Positions 16,554 through 23,636 of a stretch of DNA of 33,213 nucleotides are shown in pieces; the first letter of the stretch is position 1; each line of letters begins with the position of its first letter. The stretch is from Streptomyces rochei (GTDB lineage: Bacteria; Actinomycetota; Actinomycetes; Streptomycetales; Streptomycetaceae). The notes beneath the pieces are model-generated. The model made no database searches. It worked only from the letters and a program-made list of their open reading frames with translations, and had not been told where the DNA came from. The DNA lies in NCBI GenBank assembly GCA_002155895.1, contig MUMD01000074.1, positions 1-33,213 on the forward strand, given 5' to 3'. Position numbers and translations under genes: made by a program.

Positions 16554-17481
16554 CCTGCGGGTCGCGTTCGGTCCCGTCGAGGCGGTCCGGGGCCTGAGCT
16601 TCGACGTCCGGGAACGCGAGGTGTTCGCCCTCGTCGGGGAGTCGGGCGCGGGCAAGTCCCTCACCGCCCGGGCGCTGCTCGGCATGGTGCCGCGCGGTGC
16701 GACCACCGGCGGCGGCGTGCGGTTGCGGGGCTCCGCCGACCTCGCCGCGGAACGCGGGCGACGGATCACCCTGGTTCCGCAGGACGCCCTGTCCGCCCTC
16801 TCCCCCGTGCACCCGGTCGGCGACCAACTGGCCGCCGCCGTACGGTCGGTCCGGGGCCTGTCCCGTGGCCGGGCGCGCGCCCTCGCCGTGGCGGCGCTGG
16901 ACCGGGTCGGCATCCCGGACGCGGCGCGCCGGGCTCGGGCCTACCCGCACGAGTACTCGGGCGGCATGCGGCAGCGCGCGGTGATCGCCATGGCGACGGT
17001 CAACGAGCCCGACGTCGTCGTCGCCGACGAACCGACCACCGCTCTGGACGAGGAGCGCCGCGAGCAGGTGCTGCGGGTGCTCGCCGAGCAGCGGGAGGCG
17101 GTCGGCGCCGCGCTGGTGCTCGTCACCCACGACCTGGAGGTCGTACGGGAACACGCCGACCGGGTACTGGTGATGTACGCGGGCCGGGCGGCCGAACTCG
17201 GCCCGGTCCGGCAGGTGCTCGGGCGTCCCCGAGCCCCCTACACGGCGGGCCTGCTGGCGTCCCTCCCGCAGGACGGCCCCCGGCTCCGTCGCCTGCCGGC
17301 GCTCCCCGGCTCCCCGCCCGCGCCGGGCGCTCTCGGGCCGGGCTGCGCCTTCGCGCCGCGCTGCCCCCTGGCGACCGGCCCGTGCCACGACCGCGAGCCC
17401 GAGGCGCGGGCCGTGGACGACCGTCTGGTCGCCTGCCACCACGCCGACGACCTGTCCGACCCCCTCCGGGAGTTCGCGTGA
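16522..17481 (+). CDS. ABC importer ATPase 1 (DppD/OppD-like)
   Basis: A 319-residue ATP-binding subunit. Walker A is GESGAGKS (39-46), the signature is YSGGMRQRAVIA (a variant of LSGGQ), and Walker B is VVVADEPTTALD, followed by the switch His in LVTHD. The C-terminal oligopeptide-transporter extension (oligo_HPY type) is present, with CAFAPRCPLATGPC followed by a distal Cys, the set of cysteines that holds an Fe-S cluster in related ATPases. The GTG at 16522 has AAAGGAG upstream. It lies inside the end of the permease gene, and its stop overlaps the second ATPase start in GTGA. Confidence 0.93.
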   Translation: MSHEALLSVRDLRVAFGPVEAVRGLSFDVREREVFALVGESGAGKSLTARALLGMVPRGATTGGGVRLRGSADLAAERGRRITLVPQDALSALSPVHPVGDQLAAAVRSVRGLSRGRARALAVAALDRVGIPDAARRARAYPHEYSGGMRQRAVIAMATVNEPDVVVADEPTTALDEERREQVLRVLAEQREAVGAALVLVTHDLEVVREHADRVLVMYAGRAAELGPVRQVLGRPRAPYTAGLLASLPQDGPRLRRLPALPGSPPAPGALGPGCAFAPRCPLATGPCHDREPEARAVDDRLVACHHADDLSDPLREFA

Positions 17482-18179
17482 ACCACCCTCCTGCGCACCA
17501 CCCCCTGCTGGAGGTCCGCGACCTCGTCGTCCGCTACGGTCCGGTGACCGCCGTGGACCGGCTCTCCTTCACCCTGGACGCCGGTGAGACCCTGGCCCTC
17601 AACGGCCCCTCGGGATCCGGCAAGTCCTCCACGGCCCTCGCGGTGCTCCAGTTGCGCCGGCCCGACGGTGGGACGGTCCGCTTCGAGGGCCGGGAGCTGA
17701 CGACCCTGACGGAGCGCGAACTGCGCCCGCTGCGCCCGCGCATGCAACCCGTCTTCCAGGACCCGTACGGCTCCCTCAACCCGCGCCACCGCGTCCGCGA
17801 CGCGGTGGCCGAGCCACTCAAGGTGCGGGGCGCCTGGCACCGGTCCGACGGACCCGCCCGGGTGGCCGAACTGCTCGACCGGGTGGGTCTCGACCCCTCC
17901 TACGGTGACCGGCGCCCGCACGAACTCTCCGGGGGTCAGTGCCAACGGGCCGGGATCGCCCGCGCTCTGGCCTCCGAGCCCCGGCTGCTCGTCCTCGACG
18001 AACCGGTGTCGGCGCTCGACGCCTCCGTACGCGCGGGTGTGCTGAACCTGCTCTCCGACCTCCAGGACGAATTCGGTCTGGGATACCTTTTCATCTGCCA
18101 CGACCGGGCGGTGGTACGGCACTTCGCCGACCGGGTGGTGGAACTGCGCGACGGCGCGGGGGCGGGCCGGGTCACCTGA
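17478..18179 (+). CDS. ABC importer ATPase 2 (DppF/OppF-like, short)
   Basis: A 233-residue ATP-binding subunit. Walker A is GPSGSGKS (43-50), the signature is LSGGQCQRAGIARAL, and Walker B is LLVLDEPVSALDASV, with ICHDRAVV as the switch region. Unlike ATPase 1 it ends soon after the nucleotide-binding domain and lacks the C-terminal oligopeptide-transporter extension and its cysteines. The GTG at 17478 overlaps the upstream stop by 4 bp. The gene ends 8 bp inside the convergent DoxX-like gene. It completes the Zur-box-controlled importer. Confidence 0.93.
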   Translation: MNHPPAHHPLLEVRDLVVRYGPVTAVDRLSFTLDAGETLALNGPSGSGKSSTALAVLQLRRPDGGTVRFEGRELTTLTERELRPLRPRMQPVFQDPYGSLNPRHRVRDAVAEPLKVRGAWHRSDGPARVAELLDRVGLDPSYGDRRPHELSGGQCQRAGIARALASEPRLLVLDEPVSALDASVRAGVLNLLSDLQDEFGLGYLFICHDRAVVRHFADRVVELRDGAGAGRVT

Positions 18180-18531
18180 CGACGGCCGTCCAGAAGGCCG
18201 CGGCGGCGATGACGGCGAGAGTGACGTTGAGTGCGATCCGGCGGTCCCCTCCGGTCAGGTGCACGACGATCGCGCCGGCCTGCAGAAGGACGAAGCCGAG
18301 GGCCGCGGCCGGTGCCGAAGCGGGCGCGATGCCGGTCGGCCCCGGCAGGACCAGGCCGGCGGCGCCCAGCACTTCCAGGGCACCCAGCGCCCTCAGGGCG
18401 GGCAGCGGCACCCGGTCGACCCAGGCCATCATCGGCCGCAGCCGATCGGGGTCGCGGACGAGCTTCAGCGTGCCCGCGTAGAGATAGAACAGGGCGAGCG
18501 GCCCCGCGGCGATCCAGTAGGCGATGTTCAT
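18172..18531 (-). CDS. DoxX-like membrane protein
   Basis: A 119-residue protein with about four membrane helices, beginning MNIAYWIAAGPLALFYLYAG and continuing TLKLVRDPDRLRPMM, then AALGFVLLQAGAIVVHL. The pattern is that of the DoxX_2 family, whose members are small membrane proteins linked to redox or stress responses; no enzymatic activity can be assigned. GAGGAAC lies just upstream of the ATG. It follows the cupin gene by 16 nt, so both are probably one transcript opposite the LysR gene. Its last bases overlap the importer ATPase gene tail to tail. Confidence 0.85.
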   Translation of the reverse strand: MNIAYWIAAGPLALFYLYAGTLKLVRDPDRLRPMMAWVDRVPLPALRALGALEVLGAAGLVLPGPTGIAPASAPAAALGFVLLQAGAIVVHLTGGDRRIALNVTLAVIAAAAFWTAVVR

Positions 18532-18547
18532 CGTTCCTCGGGTCAGG

Positions 18548-19042
18548 TCAGGTCAGGTCTGCGGCGGGCTCGGTGGCGTAGCGGCTCATCCGGTCGAGGG
18601 TGACCTCCGGCGTCGGCGGCAGGCCGCCGGCGAGCGCCGCCTCGAGATCCCGGAAGTACTGCACGTAGAAGTCGGGGGTGAAGGTGCTGAGCATGACGGC
18701 CGGCCGGTCGGTCGGGTTCGCGAAGGTGTGCGGGACGCCGGGCGGCACCATGACGAGCGTGCCCGGCGTGGCGTCGTGCACCTCCGCCCCGACGGTGAAC
18801 CGGACGGTGCCGGAGAGGACGTAGAAGCCCTCGTCGTGCCGGCCGTGGCGGTGCTGCGGCGGACCCTGGGTGTGCGGGGCGAGGACGGACTCGGCGATCG
18901 CCAGGCGGTGTCCGGTGTGGCTGCCGTCCTCCAGCACGCGCATGCGTGTGGAGCCGAGAACGATCGTCTCGCCCTCACCGGGGCCGGTCACGGACACGGC
19001 GGGGGCGGGCTGCGGCCCGCCGGTGTTCACTTCTTCGGTCAT
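18548..19042 (-). CDS. Cupin-domain protein
   Basis: A 164-residue single-cupin protein. The metal-site motifs are present: QHRHGRHDEGFYVLSG (His64, His66, Glu71) and PGTLVMVPPGVPHTF (His105). Such proteins are metal-dependent dioxygenases, isomerases or ligand binders; the wording around PPGVPHTFANP is common in small quercetinase-like or sensor cupins, with no clear substrate. It is co-directional with the DoxX-like gene and divergent from the LysR gene, with an operator-like inverted repeat between them at 19098-19116. GGTCA repeats at its 3' end have no evident meaning. Confidence 0.88.
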   Translation of the reverse strand: MTEEVNTGGPQPAPAVSVTGPGEGETIVLGSTRMRVLEDGSHTGHRLAIAESVLAPHTQGPPQHRHGRHDEGFYVLSGTVRFTVGAEVHDATPGTLVMVPPGVPHTFANPTDRPAVMLSTFTPDFYVQYFRDLEAALAGGLPPTPEVTLDRMSRYATEPAADLT

Positions 19043-19097
19043 GAAGATCAGTGCACCGCCGGGGCACCCCGGCCGTCCAACACCCTTTGCGCGACGC

Positions 19098-19116
19098 CGA
19101 TACCCCGTGGGTATCG
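19098..19116. promoter_or_regulatory. LysR-type operator, inverted repeat
   Basis: CGATACCC-CGT-GGGTATCG, 8-bp arms, contains the T-N11-A pattern (T19101 to A19113) typical of LysR binding sites. It overlaps the proposed -10 box of the lysR gene and lies upstream of the divergent cupin gene. Confidence 0.75.
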
Positions 19117-19117
19117 T
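19112..19117 (+). promoter_or_regulatory. Possible -10 box of a leaderless lysR transcript
   Basis: TATCGT with exactly six bases to the GTG at 19124, the same geometry as at 858 and 2389. The right arm of the operator runs through it, which fits autorepression. Confidence 0.45.
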
Positions 19118-19123
19118 TGCACC

Positions 19124-19975
19124 GTGGAGCTACGGACCCTGCGTTACTTCGTGGCCGTCGCGGAGGAACTGCACTTCGGCCGGGCCGCCGCCCGACTGCA
19201 CATGAGCCAGCCGCCGTTGAGCCGGGCGATCAAACGCTTGGAGGCCGACGTCGGAGCCCTGCTCCTCGCCCGCTCGCCAGCCGGCGTCACCCTCACCCCC
19301 GTGGGCAGGGTGCTCCTCGACGAGGCGCGGGCCCTGCTGGACCGCGCCGACCTCGTGCGGGACCGGGTGAGCGCGGCGGCCGGCCCCGCCACCCTCACCG
19401 TCGGCATCCTGGGCGACGGCACCGACCCGGGGATCTCCGCGCTGGCCGCCGCCCACCGCCGCGGCCGCCCCGGCATCGACATCCGGGTGCGCGACACGGA
19501 CCTGACGGACCCGACGTGCGGGCTGCGCGCGGGGCTGGTGGACGTCGCCCTCACCCGGGGACCGTTCGACGAGACCGCCCTGACGGTGCGTGTGCTGCGC
19601 ACCGACCCGGTCGGCGCCGTGCTGCGCGCCGACGATCCACTGGCCCGCCGCGCCCGGCTGCGGCTGGCCGAGCTGAGCGACCGCCGCTGGTTCCGGTTCC
19701 CGCCGGGCACCGACCCCGCCTGGCAGTCGTACTGGCACGGAGGGAGCGCCCGCGAGGGCCCGGTGGTGCGCGCCGTGCAGGAATGCCTGCAGGCCGTGCT
19801 GTGGAACGGCACGGTCGGCCTGGCACCCCTCGGGCACGAGCCGCCGGCGGAGTTGGCCGTGGTGCCGCTGGTCGACATGGCGCCGAGCCGGGTGGTGGCG
19901 GTGTGGAACGAAGGGGACACCAACCCGTTGATCCGTTCCTTCGTGGAGACCGCCACAGCCGTGTACCGCCGCTGA
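19124..19975 (+). CDS. LysR-family transcriptional regulator
   Basis: A 283-residue protein. The N-terminal winged helix is textbook LysR: LRTLRYFVAVAEELHFGRAA, then LHMSQPPLSRAIKRLEADVG. The periplasmic-binding-protein-like effector domain covers about residues 90-280. The GTG at 19124 was chosen because the conserved N-terminus begins exactly there, although the frame is open far upstream. It has no ribosome site, in keeping with a leaderless transcript. It is divergent from the cupin and DoxX-like genes, which it probably controls through the repeat at 19098. The inducer is unknown. Confidence 0.92.
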   Translation: MELRTLRYFVAVAEELHFGRAAARLHMSQPPLSRAIKRLEADVGALLLARSPAGVTLTPVGRVLLDEARALLDRADLVRDRVSAAAGPATLTVGILGDGTDPGISALAAAHRRGRPGIDIRVRDTDLTDPTCGLRAGLVDVALTRGPFDETALTVRVLRTDPVGAVLRADDPLARRARLRLAELSDRRWFRFPPGTDPAWQSYWHGGSAREGPVVRAVQECLQAVLWNGTVGLAPLGHEPPAELAVVPLVDMAPSRVVAVWNEGDTNPLIRSFVETATAVYRR

Positions 19976-20105
19976 GCGCGGGCCGGGACGAGGCCGTTGG
20001 CGTTCCCCCTCCCCGCCCGTAGGCTGAGCGCTCCGCGGACGCCACACCGCCCGGCCCGCTCACGCCGGCCGGCGGGCGGAGGTTGCGAAGGGGGGTGAGC
20101 AGTCG

Positions 20106-20843
20106 ATGACCGACGATCCGGGGCTGCGGCGCTACGGCATGAGGAGCGGGATCGCCGTCGAGGTGCTCGTGCCCGCGGCCACCGTGCTGATCGCGGCGTC
20201 GCTGTCCGTCGTCCTGGACGTCGACGCTCCCTGGTGGCTCACCGCCGCCGTCTTCGCGGTTCTCCTGCTCCTGAGCGTCTGGGTGGCCGCCGCGATCCGG
20301 CGCGCGGTGACGGTCGTCCACGAGGACCACATCCTGATCCGGACGGCGTTCGCGACCAGGCGGGTGGCGTGGGAGGACGTGCAGGACATCCGGATCGAAC
20401 GGGTCCCGGGCGCGGCCGAGCACGGCCTGCCCGCCAGGGTCGTGGCGCTCTACGACCGCGACGGCCGCCGGCTCTGGCTGCCCCACCTCAACGAACGCGA
20501 AGTGCGCCCCCTCGAAGCCGAGTTGGGCTTCCTGCGCGACCTCTGGGTGGGGCGGCGCGGAGCCGGTTGGGCGCCGGTGGCCGAGGTCACCGCCAAGATG
20601 AACGCCGTCACGGCCAAGACCGAGGGCCACGCGATGACGTCGGGCACCGTCGCCGCCCTCGCGGGAGGCTGCTCGGCCTTCTTCGCCCTGGGGCTGTTCC
20701 TCGCCGTGGGCCTCACCACCGACGTACTGGACGGCGTCCCGGAAGACCTCATGGCCTATGCGCTCTTCGGCACCTTCCCGGCGGTGGGCCTGGTCGTCTA
20801 CGTGACCTCCGTCCTGCGCCGCGGACGACGCCGCCGCCTGTGA
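20106..20843 (+). CDS. Membrane protein with bacterial PH-type domain
   Basis: A 245-residue protein of uncertain function. Two adjacent membrane helices lie at about residues 17-38 and 42-64. A bPH_6-like domain follows (about 65-145; VTVVHEDHILIRTAFATRRV, then WEDVQDIRIER). Two more helices lie at about 180-205 and 213-236, and the tail is Arg-rich. The layout resembles the PH-domain membrane proteins common in Streptomyces, thought to act at the membrane but mostly uncharacterised. It has a G-rich GGGGGGTGA stretch upstream of the ATG. It stands alone, converging with the hydrolase gene. Confidence 0.75.
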   Translation: MTDDPGLRRYGMRSGIAVEVLVPAATVLIAASLSVVLDVDAPWWLTAAVFAVLLLLSVWVAAAIRRAVTVVHEDHILIRTAFATRRVAWEDVQDIRIERVPGAAEHGLPARVVALYDRDGRRLWLPHLNEREVRPLEAELGFLRDLWVGRRGAGWAPVAEVTAKMNAVTAKTEGHAMTSGTVAALAGGCSAFFALGLFLAVGLTTDVLDGVPEDLMAYALFGTFPAVGLVVYVTSVLRRGRRRRL

Positions 20844-20879
20844 GCCGAAGCCGTCCGGCGGTGGCGACGAACGCCGGCC

Positions 20880-21620
20880 TCACCCCAGGTGCCGGGCGAG
20901 GAACCGGCCCGCGGCCTCCGCCGCGAACTCCGGTACGCCGGTGTGGCCGCCCATGTTGGCGTGCAGCGTCTTCTCCCGGGAGCCGAAGGCGTCGAACAGG
21001 TCCAGGGCCGCCTGCCGGTCGTTCCCCTCGTCGTCCCACTGCAGCAGGACGTGCAGCGGGACGGTGACCCGACGCGCCTCCTCCAGGATGACGCGCGGCA
21101 CGAAGCTCCCGGCGAAGAGCACGGCGGCCGAGACACGCGGCTCGACCACCGCGAGGCGGACGCCGAGGGAGATGACTCCGCCCGAGTAGCCCACCGGGCC
21201 CCCGATCTCCGGCAGCGCCAGGAGCGCGTCCAGCGCGGCCCGCCATTCCGGGACCGCCCGCTCCACCAACGGCAGGACGAGGGCGTCGACGATCTCGTCG
21301 CCGACCCGCTCGCCCGCCCGCACCGCACGGCCCAGCTCGGCGCGGGCCTCTTCGACACCGGGCAGGCGGGGCCGGTCACCGCTTCCCGGCAACTCGATGG
21401 TGGCCGAGGCGAATCCGTCGGCCGCGGCGTGCCGGGCGCGGGCCGCCAGCCGCGGGTACATCCGATCGAGTCCGAGCGGCGGGTGTCCCAGCAGGATCAG
21501 CGGCGCCGGAGCGGGCGGGGACGCGGACGCGGGGGTCCACAGGATGCCGGGGATCTCACCCAGGGTGAACGCGCGCTCGCGGATGTCGTCGTCGAGGCGC
21601 TGTTCGGAGGTGAAGCGCAT
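20880..21620 (-). CDS. Alpha/beta hydrolase (dienelactone-hydrolase-like)
   Basis: A 246-residue alpha/beta-hydrolase. The nucleophile elbow is GYSGG with Ser146, the acid is in QWDDEGND (Asp196, 197 or 201) and the base is His226 in MGGHTG. The oxyanion region is LLGHPPLGLDR. No signal peptide is seen, so it acts in the cytoplasm. Substrate class is open: esterase, dienelactone hydrolase or peptidase are all possible. GAAAGG precedes the ATG. On the same strand a 16-codon ORF with an ideal AGGAGGT site ends 45 nt upstream, a possible regulatory leader. Confidence 0.88.
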   Translation of the reverse strand: MRFTSEQRLDDDIRERAFTLGEIPGILWTPASASPPAPAPLILLGHPPLGLDRMYPRLAARARHAAADGFASATIELPGSGDRPRLPGVEEARAELGRAVRAGERVGDEIVDALVLPLVERAVPEWRAALDALLALPEIGGPVGYSGGVISLGVRLAVVEPRVSAAVLFAGSFVPRVILEEARRVTVPLHVLLQWDDEGNDRQAALDLFDAFGSREKTLHANMGGHTGVPEFAAEAAGRFLARHLG

Positions 21621-21665
21621 GGTCGTGCCTTTCGGGAGGGCTGTCGAACGGCGCTCCCGGGCGAC

Positions 21666-21716
21666 CTAGCGCCCGACCGTGGCTGAGGAGGAGAGCACCC
21701 CTGTACATCGGTTCAC
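21666..21716 (-). CDS. Possible 16-residue leader peptide upstream of the hydrolase
   Basis: A GTG-started ORF encoding MNRCTGVLSSSATVGR, preceded by AGGAGGT with seven bases to the start, the strongest ribosome site in the window. It ends 45 nt before the hydrolase gene on the same strand. Such a site on so short a frame suggests a translated regulatory leader or a micropeptide. The rest of the 320-bp gap (21621-21940) holds a promoter-like TAGGAT near 21866 for the VOC gene and nothing else recognisable. Confidence 0.35.
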   Translation of the reverse strand: MNRCTGVLSSSATVGR

Positions 21717-21940
21717 GGGTACCACCTCCTCGATCTCACGCACGGCCTCCCGGAAGGTAGCAGGGGCGGCATGGCCCCGCCATCGGTTTTCCGGGGCGCC
21801 ATCGAGCCGCCGGAGCCGCGGCCGGCCACTCGATACTCGGCTGCGGTCGGGGCCGGCCGGCCCGTAGGATCCGCGCTCGAGGCGCCGACTCGGTGCCCTG
21901 CCAACCGCTGGCACTCGACGGACCGAGGAAGTGTGGGGCC

Positions 21941-22663
21941 ATGAGCAGCCGACTCTTCGCCATCTCCTTCGACGCACACCAGCCGGAGCTGCTGGCCCGT
22001 TTCTGGTCGGATCTCCTGGGCGCGGAGAGAACGGACGACCCGTACGGCGGCGTCTCACTGCTGTCCGGCAACGACGCCGGGTACCGGCTCGGCTTCCGCC
22101 CCACCCGGGCGCCGAAGACCGCCCAGAACAGGGCGCACTTCGACCTGACCAGTTCCAGCCCGGAGGACCAGCGGCGAACCGTGGCCGGGGCGCTGGACCT
22201 CGGTGCGCGACACGCCGACGTCGGCCAGGGGCCGGACGCCTCCCACGTCGTGCTCGCCGACCCCGAGGGCAACGAGTTCTGCGTCCTCGAACCGGGCAAC
22301 GGCTTCCTCGCCGGCTGCGGCCTCCTCGGAGCGCTGGCCTGCGACGGTACCCAGGCGGTGGGTCGCTTCTGGAGCCGGGCCCTGGGCTGGCCGCTGGTGT
22401 GGGACCAGGACGAGGAGACCGCGATCCAGTCGCCGGACGGCGGCACGAAGATCACGTGGGGCGGACCGCCGCTGATGCCCGACGCCGGCAAGGACCTGCG
22501 CTTCGACCTCATGGCCGACGACGATCTGGAGGCTGAGATCGAGCGTCTGCTCTCCCTCGGCGCCGAGCGCGTCGCCGCCGGCGAGTCGGGCGGGCCGGGC
22601 GAGGGCGGAGTGGTGCTGGCCGATCCCGACGGCAACGAGTTCCGCCTGCTGGCACGCCGGTGA
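21941..22663 (+). CDS. Two-domain VOC (glyoxalase-like) protein
   Basis: A 240-residue protein made of two vicinal-oxygen-chelate modules in tandem. The first (about 1-118) begins LFAISFDAHQPELLARFWSD and ends DPEGNEFCVLEP. The second (about 122-240) begins LLGALACDGTQAVGRFWSRA and ends DPDGNEFRLLARR. Tandem modules like this form a single active site in glyoxalase-type proteins; substrate or ligand is not predictable. The ATG at 21941 was chosen over 21893 because the fold begins there and GGAAG precedes it. It converges with the SapA-like gene. Confidence 0.85.
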   Translation: MSSRLFAISFDAHQPELLARFWSDLLGAERTDDPYGGVSLLSGNDAGYRLGFRPTRAPKTAQNRAHFDLTSSSPEDQRRTVAGALDLGARHADVGQGPDASHVVLADPEGNEFCVLEPGNGFLAGCGLLGALACDGTQAVGRFWSRALGWPLVWDQDEETAIQSPDGGTKITWGGPPLMPDAGKDLRFDLMADDDLEAEIERLLSLGAERVAAGESGGPGEGGVVLADPDGNEFRLLARR

Positions 22664-22732
22664 CCGGCAACGGGAAGCGGGGCCCCGCCGCTCGGCAGGA
22701 CCCCGCCCGTCCGTCGTTCCGGTGGCGTCGGC

Positions 22733-23209
22733 TCACCGGTCGCCGGCGAACCAGTCCTTCTGCGGCGCCCCGGCCGCGAGCGCACCGCAGTTGGAGCCGT
22801 AGTTCCACGCCTGCAGGTTGCCGATGACGCCGCCCCACTCCACGCAGGCGCCGCGCGCCGAGACGTACACGGGACCCGCGTACGAGCGGTACTCGCCCTC
22901 GTCGTACTGGTCCTCACCGCTGTCGATGTTGCGCACGTAGGCCACCATGTACGTCGGTGAGCCGGTGCTGTTCCGAACGGTGACGGTGCAGTTCTTGCCG
23001 GACGCCGAGTTGTAGGTGAGATACACCGTGCCGGCGCCGCCGATCGGCATGGAGTTCACCACCTTGTAGCCGGAGCCGCAGACCCCGTTGTACGACGCCG
23101 TCGCACCGGTGGTGGCGGCACCGGCGGCCGGAGCCGCCGCCAGCAGCCCCGCCCCCACCGCCACGACGGCGGTCAACGATGCTCCCACGGTCTTCATGGA
23201 ACGCTTCAT
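22733..23209 (-). CDS. SapA-like secreted protein
   Basis: A 158-residue exported protein. The signal peptide is at about residues 1-32 (KR, then a hydrophobic AVVAVGAGLLAAAPAA, cleavage near AGA-A). The mature part has NGVCGSGYKVVNS, TVYLTYNSASGKNCTVTVRN, YRSYAGPVYV, ACVEWGG and SNCG. These strongly recall the spore-associated protein SapA of S. coelicolor, whose molecular role is unknown. Four cysteines in the mature part could make two disulfides. GAGGTG lies directly upstream of the ATG at 23209; a second ATG at 23197 is possible. It stands alone, with phased repeats in its upstream region. Confidence 0.85.
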   Translation of the reverse strand: MKRSMKTVGASLTAVVAVGAGLLAAAPAAGAATTGATASYNGVCGSGYKVVNSMPIGGAGTVYLTYNSASGKNCTVTVRNSTGSPTYMVAYVRNIDSGEDQYDEGEYRSYAGPVYVSARGACVEWGGVIGNLQAWNYGSNCGALAAGAPQKDWFAGDR

Positions 23210-23289
23210 GGCACCTCGATCCCTGAACGGACTGGCCTCCCCATGGTGTTGCCGAAGCCACCTATGGAGACCTTTGCGCCCGTTCGGTG

Positions 23290-23319
23290 GTTGTACGCCG
23301 TTGACGGCTGTTTACGGCC
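23290..23319. repeat. Three 10-bp tandem repeats upstream of the SapA-like gene
   Basis: GTTGTACGCC, GTTGACGGCT and GTTTACGGCC follow each other at an exact 10-bp period, about one helical turn, some 80-110 bp upstream of the SapA-like start. The first copy is the least similar. They could be stacked regulator sites. Confidence 0.45.
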
Positions 23320-23407
23320 ATTCGCGTGAGGATCACCGCGTACCGCCATCAGGCAGGGGTGACGGGGCCCCGGCGTTAATCGGGTGCCCGCGCTCCGCGG
23401 GAGGCGT

Positions 23408-23413
23408 TACCTT
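23408..23413 (+). promoter_or_regulatory. Possible -10 box of the leader/AlaRS-like transcript
   Basis: TACCTT with seven bases to the ATG of the leader ORF at 23421, so the transcript would begin at or next to that codon. Confidence 0.4.
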
Positions 23414-23420
23414 GGGGGAC

Positions 23421-23489
23421 ATGAACGTCATCGGGCGAAGCCTCCTCATGACCGCGCGAGCGACCAGCTCGCCGGTTGCCGCCGCCTGA
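23421..23489 (+). CDS. Possible leader peptide ending in Ala-Ala-Ala
   Basis: A 22-residue ORF, MNVIGRSLLMTARATSSPVA followed by AA and a stop, on the same strand as the alanyl-tRNA-synthetase-like gene and 147 nt upstream of it. The last three codons are GCC GCC GCC. A hairpin region with alternative pairings follows 15 nt later. That is the layout of an attenuation leader, in which stalling at alanine codons would change RNA folding; such leaders in streptomycetes are often leaderless, as this one may be. The peptide is short and Ala is common in high-GC DNA, so chance is not excluded. Confidence 0.45.
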   Translation: MNVIGRSLLMTARATSSPVAAA

Positions 23490-23503
23490 CCTCCTCCCCT
23501 TTC

Positions 23504-23536
23504 CCGCCGGCGACCGGAAACGGACCGCCGGCGGTC
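23504..23536 (+). promoter_or_regulatory. Candidate attenuator hairpins
   Basis: CCGCCGGCG (23504-23512) pairs perfectly with CGCCGGCGG (23526-23534) over a 13-nt loop. The overlapping GACCGCCGGCGGTC (23523-23536) can instead fold on itself. The two structures exclude each other, as expected in an attenuator. No U-tract follows. Confidence 0.4.
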
Positions 23537-23636
23537 GTGCGGTGCCCTGTCCTCCCGCGCCTCGCCCCACCGCCCGCACGGTCCCGTTCTCCGGTTCTCC
23601 GGTGCCTCGTTTGCCACCACGCGAAGGAGTCACCCC

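Noticed and set aside
18541..18556. Tandem GGTCA repeats at the end of the cupin gene
   Set aside because: Three short units over the stop codon, without symmetry or a matching site elsewhere in the window; probably chance.
21679..21867. 62-codon plus-strand frame before the two-domain VOC gene
   Set aside because: No ribosome site and no family resemblance; the opposite strand has the better signal.
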